Shown piece after piece: positions 42,753-51,349 of a DNA stretch of 64,000 nucleotides. Under the pieces are notes generated by a model. That model saw only the letters and a list, made by a program, of their open reading frames with translations. It was not told the origin of the DNA and did no database searches. The first letter of the stretch is position 1. Every line of letters begins with the position of its first letter. The stretch is from Plantactinospora soyae (GTDB lineage: Bacteria; Actinomycetota; Actinomycetes; Mycobacteriales; Micromonosporaceae): NCBI RefSeq assembly GCF_014874095.1, contig NZ_JADBEB010000001.1, forward strand, positions 5,890,001-5,954,000, read 5' to 3'. Made by a program: the position numbers and the translations under genes.

Positions 42753-44318
42753 ATGACGATCACCCTTTCCGATCAGGACAAGAGCACCCTGCGGATTGCC
42801 GCGTACGGCGCCGTGGCGTTGATGGCCGCCGCCGGTGCCGCCGGCGAGCCTCACAAGATCGCCACCTCCGGCAGCATCGCGCTGGGCTCGGCCACCGGCC
42901 TGATCGGGCATGTGCTCGCCGACCACCAGGAGGGCAAGGACCTGACCGGCAAGTCCGTGGCCGAGATCACCGACCGCGTGCTGCCGGCCCTGACTGCGGC
43001 CATGAACCTCCTGAAGCAGCAGGATCCGGCCGAGGCCGACAACTTCCGCCGCACCGTCCTCGTCGCTGTCGAGACCGTCCAGATGCGCCAGGGCCGGCCG
43101 AGCCCCGCCACGCCCGAGATGGTCCGCAAGATCACCGAAGCTCTCGACGCCGCCAGGGTGGCCGTTGCGGACAGCGGGGCCGTGCCGGAAGCTGCAACCG
43201 GGCAGGATCGCCCGGAGCTACAGAAGGCGATCGAGGAGATCGTCGATTCCGGTTTCGTCGGGGTGTCGCTGCGCGTGCACGATGAGCGGGGCGAGTGGGT
43301 CCGCAGCGCCGGGGTGGCCGAGCTGGGCGGGACCGCGAAGCCGCCGGTCAACGGGCATGCCCGGATCGGCAGCAACACCAAGACCTTCACCGCGACCCTG
43401 GTGCTGCAGCTGGTGGCTGAGGGCAAGATCGAGCTGGACACCCCGGCGGCCGACTACCTGCCCGAGTTCGGGCTGGACCGGCGGATCACGGTGCGGATGC
43501 TGTTGCAGCACACCAGCGGGCTGTTCAACTTCACCGGTGAGGTATACGACGACGGGACGATCGTGCACGGGATCCCCGTGCCCTACGGCACCACGGGCAA
43601 GGAGTGGGTGGACAAGCGGTTCCACACCTACCGGCCCGAGGAGCTGGTACGTCTGGCGCTGTCCAAGCCGGCCCGGTTCGAGCCGGGGACGGGCTGGAGC
43701 TACTCCAACACCAACTACGTGCTGGCCCGGCTGCTGATCGAGAAGGTCACCGGCCGCTCGCTGGCCGAGGAGATGCAGCGACGGATCCTGGGGCCGCTCG
43801 GGCTGTCGGGCACGGTGGTGCCGGACGCCTCGCCGGAGATTTCTGAGCCGCACGCCCACGTCTACTACCGCTACGAGGAAGCCGGCCAGCAGAAGACGAT
43901 CGACGTCACCCGTTACAACCCCTCCTGGGTCTCCACCGGCGGTGACATGATCTCGACCAGCCAGGACCTCCACACGTTCATCTCCGCGCTGATAGGCGGC
44001 AAGCTCCTGCCGGCCCCACTGCTGGCCGAGATGTGCACCCCACACGCCACGGGCATCCCGAACATGGACTACGGGCTGGGAGTGTTCGTACAGAAAACGG
44101 ACTGCGGCGGCACCGTCATCACCCACAACGGCGGCAACGTCGGCTCCGCGACGCTGATGTACAGCACGCCCGACGGCAGCAAGACCCTGACCGCCGTACT
44201 GAACTGTGTGGGCGACGCCGACATGTCCATAGCGACAGCGTTCCAGAACGCCCAGCAAAGGCTCGTCAACGAGGTGTTCTGCGGCGAGCAGGCCGATCCG
44301 GCTCAGCCAGCGGACTGA
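42753..44318 (+). CDS. Class C-type serine hydrolase fused to a helical N-terminal domain
   Basis: A 521-residue protein. Residues 1-140 are a helical, Ala-rich domain (AAYGAVALMAAAGAAGEPHK, then TDRVLPALTAAMNLLKQQDPAE) that I have the impression also occurs alone in actinomycetes. Residues 150-515 are a serine beta-lactamase-like (AmpC/DD-peptidase, Pfam Beta-lactamase) domain with Ser207-Asn-Thr-Lys210, Tyr317-Ser-Asn319 and His458-Asn-Gly-Gly. Such domains act as esterases or peptidases on diverse substrates. There is no signal peptide, so unlike most relatives it should be cytoplasmic. A MerR regulator follows in the same direction. GAAGGG precedes the ATG. Confidence 0.85.
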   Translation: MTITLSDQDKSTLRIAAYGAVALMAAAGAAGEPHKIATSGSIALGSATGLIGHVLADHQEGKDLTGKSVAEITDRVLPALTAAMNLLKQQDPAEADNFRRTVLVAVETVQMRQGRPSPATPEMVRKITEALDAARVAVADSGAVPEAATGQDRPELQKAIEEIVDSGFVGVSLRVHDERGEWVRSAGVAELGGTAKPPVNGHARIGSNTKTFTATLVLQLVAEGKIELDTPAADYLPEFGLDRRITVRMLLQHTSGLFNFTGEVYDDGTIVHGIPVPYGTTGKEWVDKRFHTYRPEELVRLALSKPARFEPGTGWSYSNTNYVLARLLIEKVTGRSLAEEMQRRILGPLGLSGTVVPDASPEISEPHAHVYYRYEEAGQQKTIDVTRYNPSWVSTGGDMISTSQDLHTFISALIGGKLLPAPLLAEMCTPHATGIPNMDYGLGVFVQKTDCGGTVITHNGGNVGSATLMYSTPDGSKTLTAVLNCVGDADMSIATAFQNAQQRLVNEVFCGEQADPAQPAD

Positions 44319-44449
44319 ACACCTGTGACCCGTACGCCTTGAGAGGCGACCCCTTCCGGTCGTGGATCAGGTAGAACGCAAACTGGGGCCGCATGCTCGG
44401 CTGCGGTCTGCCTAGTCGCCGAGCTCGAGCACAAGGCAGGATTTTGCCG

Positions 44450-45232
44450 ATGAACGGAGTCACGATCGGGCAGGCGGCGGCATTCGTCGGCGTCACAGTG
44501 AAGACGGTGCGGCACTACCACAAGCTCGGCCTGGTGAAGGAGCCGGAACGCGACAGCTCCGGCTACCGCAGGTACGGATCGGCCGAGCTGTTGCGGCTGG
44601 TGCGGGTCCGGACGCTGGCCGCCGCCGGGGTGCCGCTGGCCGAAGTCGGGCCCCTGCTCGACGCCGACGCCGCGCTGTTCGCCGCCGCGCTCACCGACGT
44701 CGAGCGGCAGCTCGCCGAACGGATCGAGGAGCTGATCGCGCGCCGTGACATGCTGCGCCGGCTCGCCGACGGAGACCGGGCCCTGCTGCCCGACCGCGCC
44801 GTGGCGCTGCTGGAGCGGCTGTCCGGCGTCGGCCTCCCCGCGGACGAGGTGGCGGCCACCAGGGAGGGCTGGGTGCTGGCCAGGGCCCTGGTCCCCGAGG
44901 GCTTCGACGACTACCTCACCCATGTCGAGAACGCTCTCGACGACCCCCGCTTCGTCACGTTGATCAAGCGCGCCACCGAAGCCACGGCATGGGAGCCGGA
45001 CGACCCGCGCCTGGCCGAACTCGCCACTGCCATTGCCGACCACTTCCTCGCCAACCCCGCACACCTGAAGATCGTGACCGGCCTGCAAGCCCGCACCGAC
45101 GCCGCGGCCCGGTACCACCTGATCGCCCACTACGGCGAAGAGCAGGGATCGGCCACGGCCCGGGGGGTCGCGCTCGTCGAGGCCAAGCTCCGCGCCGCGG
45201 GCGTCCATATCCCCAGACCAGACACCCGCTGA
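44450..45232 (+). CDS. MerR-family transcriptional regulator
   Basis: A 260-residue regulator. The N-terminal MerR winged helix is MNGVTIGQAAAFVGVTVKTV with RHYHKLGLVKEPERDSSGYRRY and the second helix pair to about residue 70; a coiled helix follows (LTDVERQLAERIEELIARRDMLRRL), then an about 150-residue C-terminal domain without an obvious ligand motif. The ATG at 44450 starts directly at the DNA-binding domain; an upstream start at 44393 adds unconserved residues. It probably controls the serine hydrolase gene 131 bases upstream; see the dyad at 42675. Confidence 0.88.
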   Translation: MNGVTIGQAAAFVGVTVKTVRHYHKLGLVKEPERDSSGYRRYGSAELLRLVRVRTLAAAGVPLAEVGPLLDADAALFAAALTDVERQLAERIEELIARRDMLRRLADGDRALLPDRAVALLERLSGVGLPADEVAATREGWVLARALVPEGFDDYLTHVENALDDPRFVTLIKRATEATAWEPDDPRLAELATAIADHFLANPAHLKIVTGLQARTDAAARYHLIAHYGEEQGSATARGVALVEAKLRAAGVHIPRPDTR

Positions 45233-45591
45233 CCGGCCGGGATCTGCCGGCAGACACCGCTGGAGCGGCTCGTCCCACGCTAGGTGCATCGCCTCAGCCA
45301 TCCACGCGTGCTTCGAAGGAGCGGCCAACGGACAGGATCGCGCGGCCAGGCCGGGCACGACGGGCGATTCGCCGTCCAGCTCAAGGAAAGCCTCAGGACA
45401 AGGACGCCGGCCGTGGCCGCGATCCTGGCCGGTACACCCCCTCCTCATCCACGCCGCCGTCGCCCTCAGGCACGTCGGGTGTCTCGCCGAGCTGCCGCAG
45501 CCCTTCGGCCGGCGCGGAGGAGGCGGTGGCGTAGCGGCCCAGGACGTTGAGGTGGGCGTGACCAGGGGCGGGCATCTCAGCATTCCTACGG
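45233..45591. other. Intergenic region without recognised gene
   Basis: About 360 bases between the MerR stop and the esterase remnant. Open frames on both strands have no ribosome binding site or family match that I can see. Confidence 0.4.
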
Positions 45592-45969
45592 TCGCTTCCC
45601 GCCCGCCCCGTCCTGCTCGGCTTGGGCGAGGCCAGGCACTTCGTGGGAGAACTGGGCGAGTTGCGCAACGAGATCTTCCGGCATCTGGTCGAGCACGAGG
45701 GCTACCGGTCGTTCGCCATCGAGAGCGACTGTTTGATGGGCCTCGTGGTGGACGACAACATCACAACCGGCGCGGGCACGCTCGATGGCGTCTTGGAACG
45801 CGGCTTCAGCAATAACTTCGGCACGGCACCCGGCAACCGCGACCTCGTGCGCTGGATGCGGGCCTATAACCAGGAGCATGACCAAAAGCTGCGGTTCTGC
45901 GCGTGGTGCAGCAGCGACTCCGGTCGAGTTCAAAGACAGAGTGCGACGTCATCAGGATGGACTCCTTGA
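45592..45969 (+). pseudogene. N-terminal fragment of an erythromycin-esterase-like gene
   Basis: In frame, PVLLGLGEARHFVGELGELR, RHLVEHEGYRSFAIESDCL, GLVVDD, GAGTLDGVLERGFSNNFG and RDLVRWMRAYNQEHDQKLRF match the first about 110 residues of the erythromycin esterase (EreA-like) family. Homology stops near 45900 and the frame runs out at 45969; the rest (three quarters) is missing. The beginning has no start codon with a ribosome binding site. A truncated remnant. Confidence 0.65.
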
Positions 45970-46880
45970 CGTACACCCCCCGCCAGTTCGGCGGCGGCGC
46001 GCGACGCGCCAGCGCGGCGGAGAAACTCGGCCGAATCCGTCCCAGCGCCGGTGGCCCTCCGAGGAAACGAGCGTGCATTCGGTCATGATCGCGTATCACC
46101 GACCCGAAGCACCCAGCCAGTGATAGGCATTACGTCGACGGTCTCGAACGCGCGAGCGCCACGTCGGTGGTCAGCTGTCCGCCGGGCCGGCCGAGACCGT
46201 CGCCGATGCTGTCCGGCGGGCAGCCCCTGCACGCTGGGTATCCGACAGACAGGATCCCCGCCATCAGGATGACGGCTACGATTTTCCCGACGCCGGGCGT
46301 AACCGTACGGATATTCGTGAGTGGGCATCTGAATAGTACAGCGAGCGTGGAATGCGTGTGGATGTCGGTTGCGGCCCTACTTCGTGTGATCGGAACGGTC
46401 AGTTGGTGCGCGCACGACGCATTTGCGGAGCCGTCGGTTCCTGTAGGGCCGCCCAGCCGCCGTCGATCATCGACCTGCTCGAGGGAGGAGTCGTGCGCAT
46501 GACACGCGGATTGTCGGCATGGTCCGTCGGATCACTGCGGACGGTAATCCAGGCTGCGTCCAGTCGCGATCCAGTCGCGCCCGGCATTGTCGGCTGATCC
46601 AAGGAAATTGACATTGAGTTAATGCGCGTGATGCTGAGGTACCCGGATGTGACATCTGTGCACGGGCGCGATCCGGCAGGCCGAATCGATCGCTCGTAGG
46701 CGCGGTACGTGGGGCATTCGCCACATCGGCTACCGAACTGACCGCCATTTGGATGGGCGCCGGGAGGTTCTCGGAACGATCATGAGGTATTCGGACGCGG
46801 CGTGGTCGAGCCGCAGTCCGGGAGCGGCAAGTCGACATCTGGCGGGATGTCGGGTGTTCGCGGCAGGGAGGGGGCAATCC
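45970..46880. other. Long stretch without recognised gene
   Basis: About 910 bases between the esterase remnant and the LuxR-type regulator. Composition is a little less GC-rich in parts (for example 46240-46400). Open frames are short or Arg-rich and lack ribosome binding sites. It should contain the promoter of the regulator; nothing else recognised. Confidence 0.45.
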
Positions 46881-49520
46881 GTGGACCGCATCCGGACACC
46901 GCTGATCGCACGATCCGGCCTGGTCCAGCAGATCCTCACCGCGGTGACCACCGACCGTGGGGCCGTGCTGGTCGGGCGACGGGGGACCGGCCGTACGACG
47001 CTAGTCGAACTCGTGACCCGGCAACTGTCGGCCGAGCGTTATGCCGTGACCCGTACCACCGCCACCGAGGCGGGACGGCCGATCCCGTTCGGGCCGTTCA
47101 GCCAACTGTTTCCGGTCACCGGTGACCCGGCCCTCGTGCCGGGCCGGATCCGCGCCGAGCTGGTCCGACGTGGACAGTTGCGTACGCCGCTGCTGGTCGT
47201 CGAGGACGCGCACTGGATGGACGACCGGTCGGCGACCACGCTGCTCGGCCTCGCACACGACGGTCACATCCGGTTGATGGTCACCACCCGGGCGGACGTG
47301 GCGCCGCCCGACGCCGTCGTGGCGCTGTGGAAGGACCGGCATCTGCGTCGGGTCGACCTGCCACCGCTGGACCTGATGGAGACCGCGACCCTGATGCACA
47401 CGATGCTCGGTCACACGGTCGCCTCGACCACGTTGCACCTGATCCACCAGTGGACCGGTGGCAACCCGCGGCTGGCGACCGAACTGCTCCGGCACGGCAC
47501 CGCCAGCGGTCGGCTGGTCCGCGACCGGGGTCTGTGGTGGTGGCGTGGTCCGCTCAGCGTGCCACCGCATCTGGTCGAGTTGTTCCTGCCCGAACCCAAC
47601 CGGCTCACCCCGACCCACCGGGACGCGCTGGCGGCGGTCGCCGTCAGTGATGAGCTACCGATCGAGCTGATCGACCGGGTCGCCCCGGACGCCGTCGAGG
47701 AACTGGAGGACCTGGACCTGTTGCGTACCACGGACACGGAGGACGGAGTGTCGGTGGGATTCGGCCATCCCTTGCTCCAGGCGATCGTCTGGGCGCAGGT
47801 GTCACCGGCCCGGCGGCGTCGGGTGGCGTCGGCGCTCATCGAGGCGGCCCGCGACACCGGTCCTACGACACCGGATCCGGTCACGGTTGCCCGCTGGCAG
47901 GTGGCCGCGGGCGTGCCGGCCACCACAATGGTGTTGACGGACGCCGCCCGCCGGGTCCGGCCGCACGATCCGGAGCAGGCGCTCCGGCTGGCCCGGGCCG
48001 CGTTCGACCGGGACCGGTCCGCGCGCACCAGCGTCGCGCTGGCCGACGCGCTCGCGGAACTCGGTAACGGCCGTGAGGCGCAGTCGATGCTTCACCAGGC
48101 GACCGCGTCCGACCACTGCGTCACCGGACGTGTCGTGCTTTCGGCGGCTCTCGCCCTGCACCGCTGTGCGGCGGAGCGTGATCCGGCGTCGGCCCACGCC
48201 GACCTGCGGGCGCTCCGCGCCGTCGCGTCGCTCGCCGCGTCGCACGTCGTCGACGGCGCCGACGCGCTGGTTCTACTGCTCGGTCAGCGTCCGGCCGACG
48301 CCATGCGGGTTGCCGACAGCTTGCTGCGCCGGCTGTCCGTCGGCGGCTCGTCCGTACTACGGTGCCGGATCGTCCGTACGATGGCGCTGGCCCTGGTCGG
48401 CCGCACCGACGAGGCGGCGGTCGAGGGCGCGGCGGCGCTGGCGGCTGCCGGTGGCGGTGTCCGGACCCCGGACATCGCGGGTATGGCCGCGGCGACCGTG
48501 TCCCTGGTCGGGCTGTGGCGGGACGGCAGCGCGCCCCCGCCGGTCACCGATCCGATCAGCGGGCGCTGGCCGAGGTTACCGGGGGCGGTGCCCGGAACCC
48601 GACTACGTGCCGTCGACTGGCCGCTGCTGGTCGGGTACGCACGGCTGCTCCAGGGCGAGTACGCCGCCGCGATCGCGCCGCTGCGTGAGGCGCTGGCGCA
48701 ACAGGCGAGCGGGTTCCGGCCGTTCCGGTCGGAGGCGTCGGCGTGGCTCGCCGTGTCGTTCGCCGCGGCCGGTCGGCCGGACGACGCGCAGCGGGTGCTG
48801 GACCTGGATCCCCCGGACCGGCTGGCGGTGCTGCCGGGCCTGCGGCCGTGGGCCGACGGCGTGGTCGCCGCCGCCCGCGGTGACACCCGATCCGCCGGGT
48901 GGCGGCTCGAGGAGGCGGTGGCGGCGGCACACGCGGCGAGTTGCTGGAGCGTCGAGTTGCAGTATCTGACCTGGGCGGCGCGCCTGCCGCCCGCCGACCA
49001 GCCGGCCGCGCTGGCCGACCAGGTCACCCGCTGCCTCCGGTACGTCGAGGCGAGGCGGCTGGTGACCGAGGCGCGCGGCGAACTGGCACTGCTCAACCGC
49101 GACCGCGCGGGCCTGCTCGAACAGGCGATCCGGCTCGCCGAGATGGGGCTGCACCGGCGGGCATGGCGGCTGGCCGAGGCCGCCACGAAGGTGTTGACCG
49201 GACGCGATCAGGACTACGCCGGGGCCGTCGCGCTGGCCGGTCGGCTCCGCAGCGCCCTCGGCCTGCACACCCCGAACCTGGCATCGCCGACCCTGACGGC
49301 CCGGGAGAACGAGGTCGCGGCCCTGGCCGCCACCGGTCTACCCAATCGGGAGATCGCGACCCGGCTGGTCGTGTCGGCCAGGACCGTCGAGAGCCATCTG
49401 GCCCGGGTGTACCGGAAACTGGGCGTCGGTTCCCGTCGTGAGCTGCGGGCGGAGTGGTTCAGCCGGGCGATCGAGGGCGGCCCGGGGTCGCCGACCATCC
49501 TGGGCAGCTACCCGGTCTGA
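46881..49520 (+). CDS. Large LuxR-family (LAL) ATPase regulator
   Basis: An 879-residue regulator of the LAL/MalT-like class: N-terminal AAA/STAND ATPase, long helical (TPR-like) middle and a C-terminal LuxR helix-turn-helix at about 815-865 (LTARENEVAALAATGLPNRE, VSARTVESHLARVYRKLGVG). The Walker A is GRRGTGRTT at residues 32-40, with Arg38 in place of the invariant Lys, while Walker B VVEDAHW is normal; ATP hydrolysis may be lost. The GTG at 46881 was chosen because GGAGGGGG lies 7-14 bases upstream; the open frame from 46749 has no such site. LAL proteins commonly activate specialised metabolism, and the gene is convergent with the exporter genes (13-base overlap of the 3' ends). Confidence 0.88.
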   Translation: MDRIRTPLIARSGLVQQILTAVTTDRGAVLVGRRGTGRTTLVELVTRQLSAERYAVTRTTATEAGRPIPFGPFSQLFPVTGDPALVPGRIRAELVRRGQLRTPLLVVEDAHWMDDRSATTLLGLAHDGHIRLMVTTRADVAPPDAVVALWKDRHLRRVDLPPLDLMETATLMHTMLGHTVASTTLHLIHQWTGGNPRLATELLRHGTASGRLVRDRGLWWWRGPLSVPPHLVELFLPEPNRLTPTHRDALAAVAVSDELPIELIDRVAPDAVEELEDLDLLRTTDTEDGVSVGFGHPLLQAIVWAQVSPARRRRVASALIEAARDTGPTTPDPVTVARWQVAAGVPATTMVLTDAARRVRPHDPEQALRLARAAFDRDRSARTSVALADALAELGNGREAQSMLHQATASDHCVTGRVVLSAALALHRCAAERDPASAHADLRALRAVASLAASHVVDGADALVLLLGQRPADAMRVADSLLRRLSVGGSSVLRCRIVRTMALALVGRTDEAAVEGAAALAAAGGGVRTPDIAGMAAATVSLVGLWRDGSAPPPVTDPISGRWPRLPGAVPGTRLRAVDWPLLVGYARLLQGEYAAAIAPLREALAQQASGFRPFRSEASAWLAVSFAAAGRPDDAQRVLDLDPPDRLAVLPGLRPWADGVVAAARGDTRSAGWRLEEAVAAAHAASCWSVELQYLTWAARLPPADQPAALADQVTRCLRYVEARRLVTEARGELALLNRDRAGLLEQAIRLAEMGLHRRAWRLAEAATKVLTGRDQDYAGAVALAGRLRSALGLHTPNLASPTLTARENEVAALAATGLPNREIATRLVVSARTVESHLARVYRKLGVGSRRELRAEWFSRAIEGGPGSPTILGSYPV

Positions 49521-51349
49521 GTCGAGCCCGACCGGACCCCGTCCCGGGTCGCCGCCGCAGCCAGGACCGTCGGCCCGGCGCCGTACGCGGCGGCGTGCAG
49601 CGCGTACATCTCCGCGTACCGGCCGGCCCGGTCGATCAGCTCGGCGTGCGGGCCGTACTCGATTATCCGGCCCTCGTGCAGGACCACGATCAGATCCGCG
49701 TCACGTACCGTGGTCAGCCGGTGCGACACGACCACGGTGAGCGGTGCGTCGGCGGCTGACCGGGTCGGCGTGCGATACCTGCGCAGCAGTTCGGCTTCGC
49801 TGTCCGGGTCGAGGCTCGCCGCAGGCTCGTCGAGCAGCACCACCGTGGGCGTGGTCCGCATCCGGCCCCGGGCGAGGGCGAGCTTCTGCCACTGGCCGGA
49901 CGACAGGTCGGTGCCGTCCGGGAAGGTCCGGCCGAGCCGACTGTCGAGCCCGGCGGGAAGTTCGCCCACCACGGTGGCGGCGCCCGCCGATTCCAGCGCC
50001 CTGCCCACCGCCTCCCGGTCGTCGATCGCGCTGAGCCGGCCGACCCCGACCGACTCCCTGGCCAGCAGTTCGAACCGGCAGAAGTCCTGAAAGACCGCGG
50101 TGACCCGGGTCCGCCACACGTCCGGATCCACCTGCGCCAGGTCCTGCCCGCCGAAGGTGATCCGTCCGGTCGACGGCGGGTAGAGACCCGCCAGCAGCGC
50201 GACCAGGGTGGACTTGCCGGCACCGTTGTCACCGACGATGGCGACGGTGGCGCCGGCGGGCAGCCGGAGGTCGATCGGTCCCAGCGCCGGCGTCGCCTCG
50301 CCGGGGTACCGGAAACTCACCCCGTCGAGGACGAGGTCGCCCTGCTCCGGCAGGTCCCGACTCCGCCCCTCGACGGCGCCGGGGTGCGGATATCCGGCCA
50401 GGCGCTGGTAGAGCGCGACGGTGTGCAGCGCACGACGCAGCCATCCGATCAGCCAGCTCAGTCCGATGGTGGCGCCGACCAGCCGGGTGCCGAGCAGCAG
50501 GACCAGGACGGCCTCGCCGGCCGACGCGGTGCCGGCGAGCACAGATCGGGTGACGAGGTACAGCCCGGCCACGAGCGCGATACAGAACAGCAGCCAACCC
50601 GCCGCCACCGCGACGGCGCCGCGGGTCCTGGCCGACTCCCGACGGCGTGCCGAGACGGCGAACGCCGCCCGGTGCCGGGCGGCGATCTCGTCGCCCAGCC
50701 GGTACAACCGGACCTCGGGGGCGGCGGCCGGATCGGTGGCCAGGGTCAACAGGGCGCGGCGTTGGCGGTCCGCCTCGGCACCGGCCACCTCGGCCGCGGC
50801 AACGGCGGTCGCCTGCCAGCGGACGGCGAGGGCCAGCGGCACGATGAACAGCGGCAGCAGGGCCAGCACCGGACTGACGATCGCCATCAGCGCCACCGCA
50901 CCGGCGAACCGGGCCAACAGGCCGGCGTTCTCGACCAGCGCCGCGAATGCCCCGCCGAACTCGGTCCGGCGCTGCCGTACCAGCTCGGCCGTGTCGAGGA
51001 ACTCGGGGTCGTGGTAGTGGCTGATGTGGGTGGGACCGGAGCACAGCGTCATCAGGCGGCGGTCGAACTCCAGCCCGACCCGCTGCTGGAGCACCTGCCG
51101 GAGATCGGTCGCGACCGCGCTCGCCTGGTGCACGAAGACGGTGACGAGGACGAGGACCAGTCCGCCGGTCAGCGCCTCGGTGACCTGCCGGGCGACCGCG
51201 CCGTCGACCATGCCGCGCAGTCCCAGCGCCTGCGCCGCCGCGACGATGTTGAACAGCGGGACGAACACCATGACCAACACCGCGCGTCGCGGGTCCGCCC
51301 GGACCGCGACGCCCACCACCAGACGGGCGGCGCTCAGCCAGTTACGCAC
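49508..51349 (-). CDS. ABC exporter, fused permease-ATPase (first of pair)
   Basis: A 613-residue ABC half-transporter. About five to six membrane helices over residues 20-310, then the ATPase with Walker A GDNGAGKST at 373-381, a degenerate signature LSSGQWQK, Walker B VVLLDEPAASLDP and H-loop VVSHRL. The GTG start overlaps the 3' end of the preceding ABC gene by eight bases, so the two half-transporters are made together and probably form a heterodimer. This type exports small peptides or natural products and often gives self-resistance. Divergent radical SAM gene nearby. Confidence 0.88.
   Translation of the reverse strand: MRNWLSAARLVVGVAVRADPRRAVLVMVFVPLFNIVAAAQALGLRGMVDGAVARQVTEALTGGLVLVLVTVFVHQASAVATDLRQVLQQRVGLEFDRRLMTLCSGPTHISHYHDPEFLDTAELVRQRRTEFGGAFAALVENAGLLARFAGAVALMAIVSPVLALLPLFIVPLALAVRWQATAVAAAEVAGAEADRQRRALLTLATDPAAAPEVRLYRLGDEIAARHRAAFAVSARRRESARTRGAVAVAAGWLLFCIALVAGLYLVTRSVLAGTASAGEAVLVLLLGTRLVGATIGLSWLIGWLRRALHTVALYQRLAGYPHPGAVEGRSRDLPEQGDLVLDGVSFRYPGEATPALGPIDLRLPAGATVAIVGDNGAGKSTLVALLAGLYPPSTGRITFGGQDLAQVDPDVWRTRVTAVFQDFCRFELLARESVGVGRLSAIDDREAVGRALESAGAATVVGELPAGLDSRLGRTFPDGTDLSSGQWQKLALARGRMRTTPTVVLLDEPAASLDPDSEAELLRRYRTPTRSAADAPLTVVVSHRLTTVRDADLIVVLHEGRIIEYGPHAELIDRAGRYAEMYALHAAAYGAGPTVLAAAATRDGVRSGSTQTG

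Noticed and set aside
45393-45668. A 91-codon minus-strand frame before the esterase remnant
   Set aside because: No ribosome binding site or family resemblance, and it overlaps the recognisable esterase fragment.
46749-46880. N-terminal extension of the LAL regulator to 46749
   Set aside because: The extension has no conserved sequence, and the GTG at 46881 has a far better ribosome binding site.
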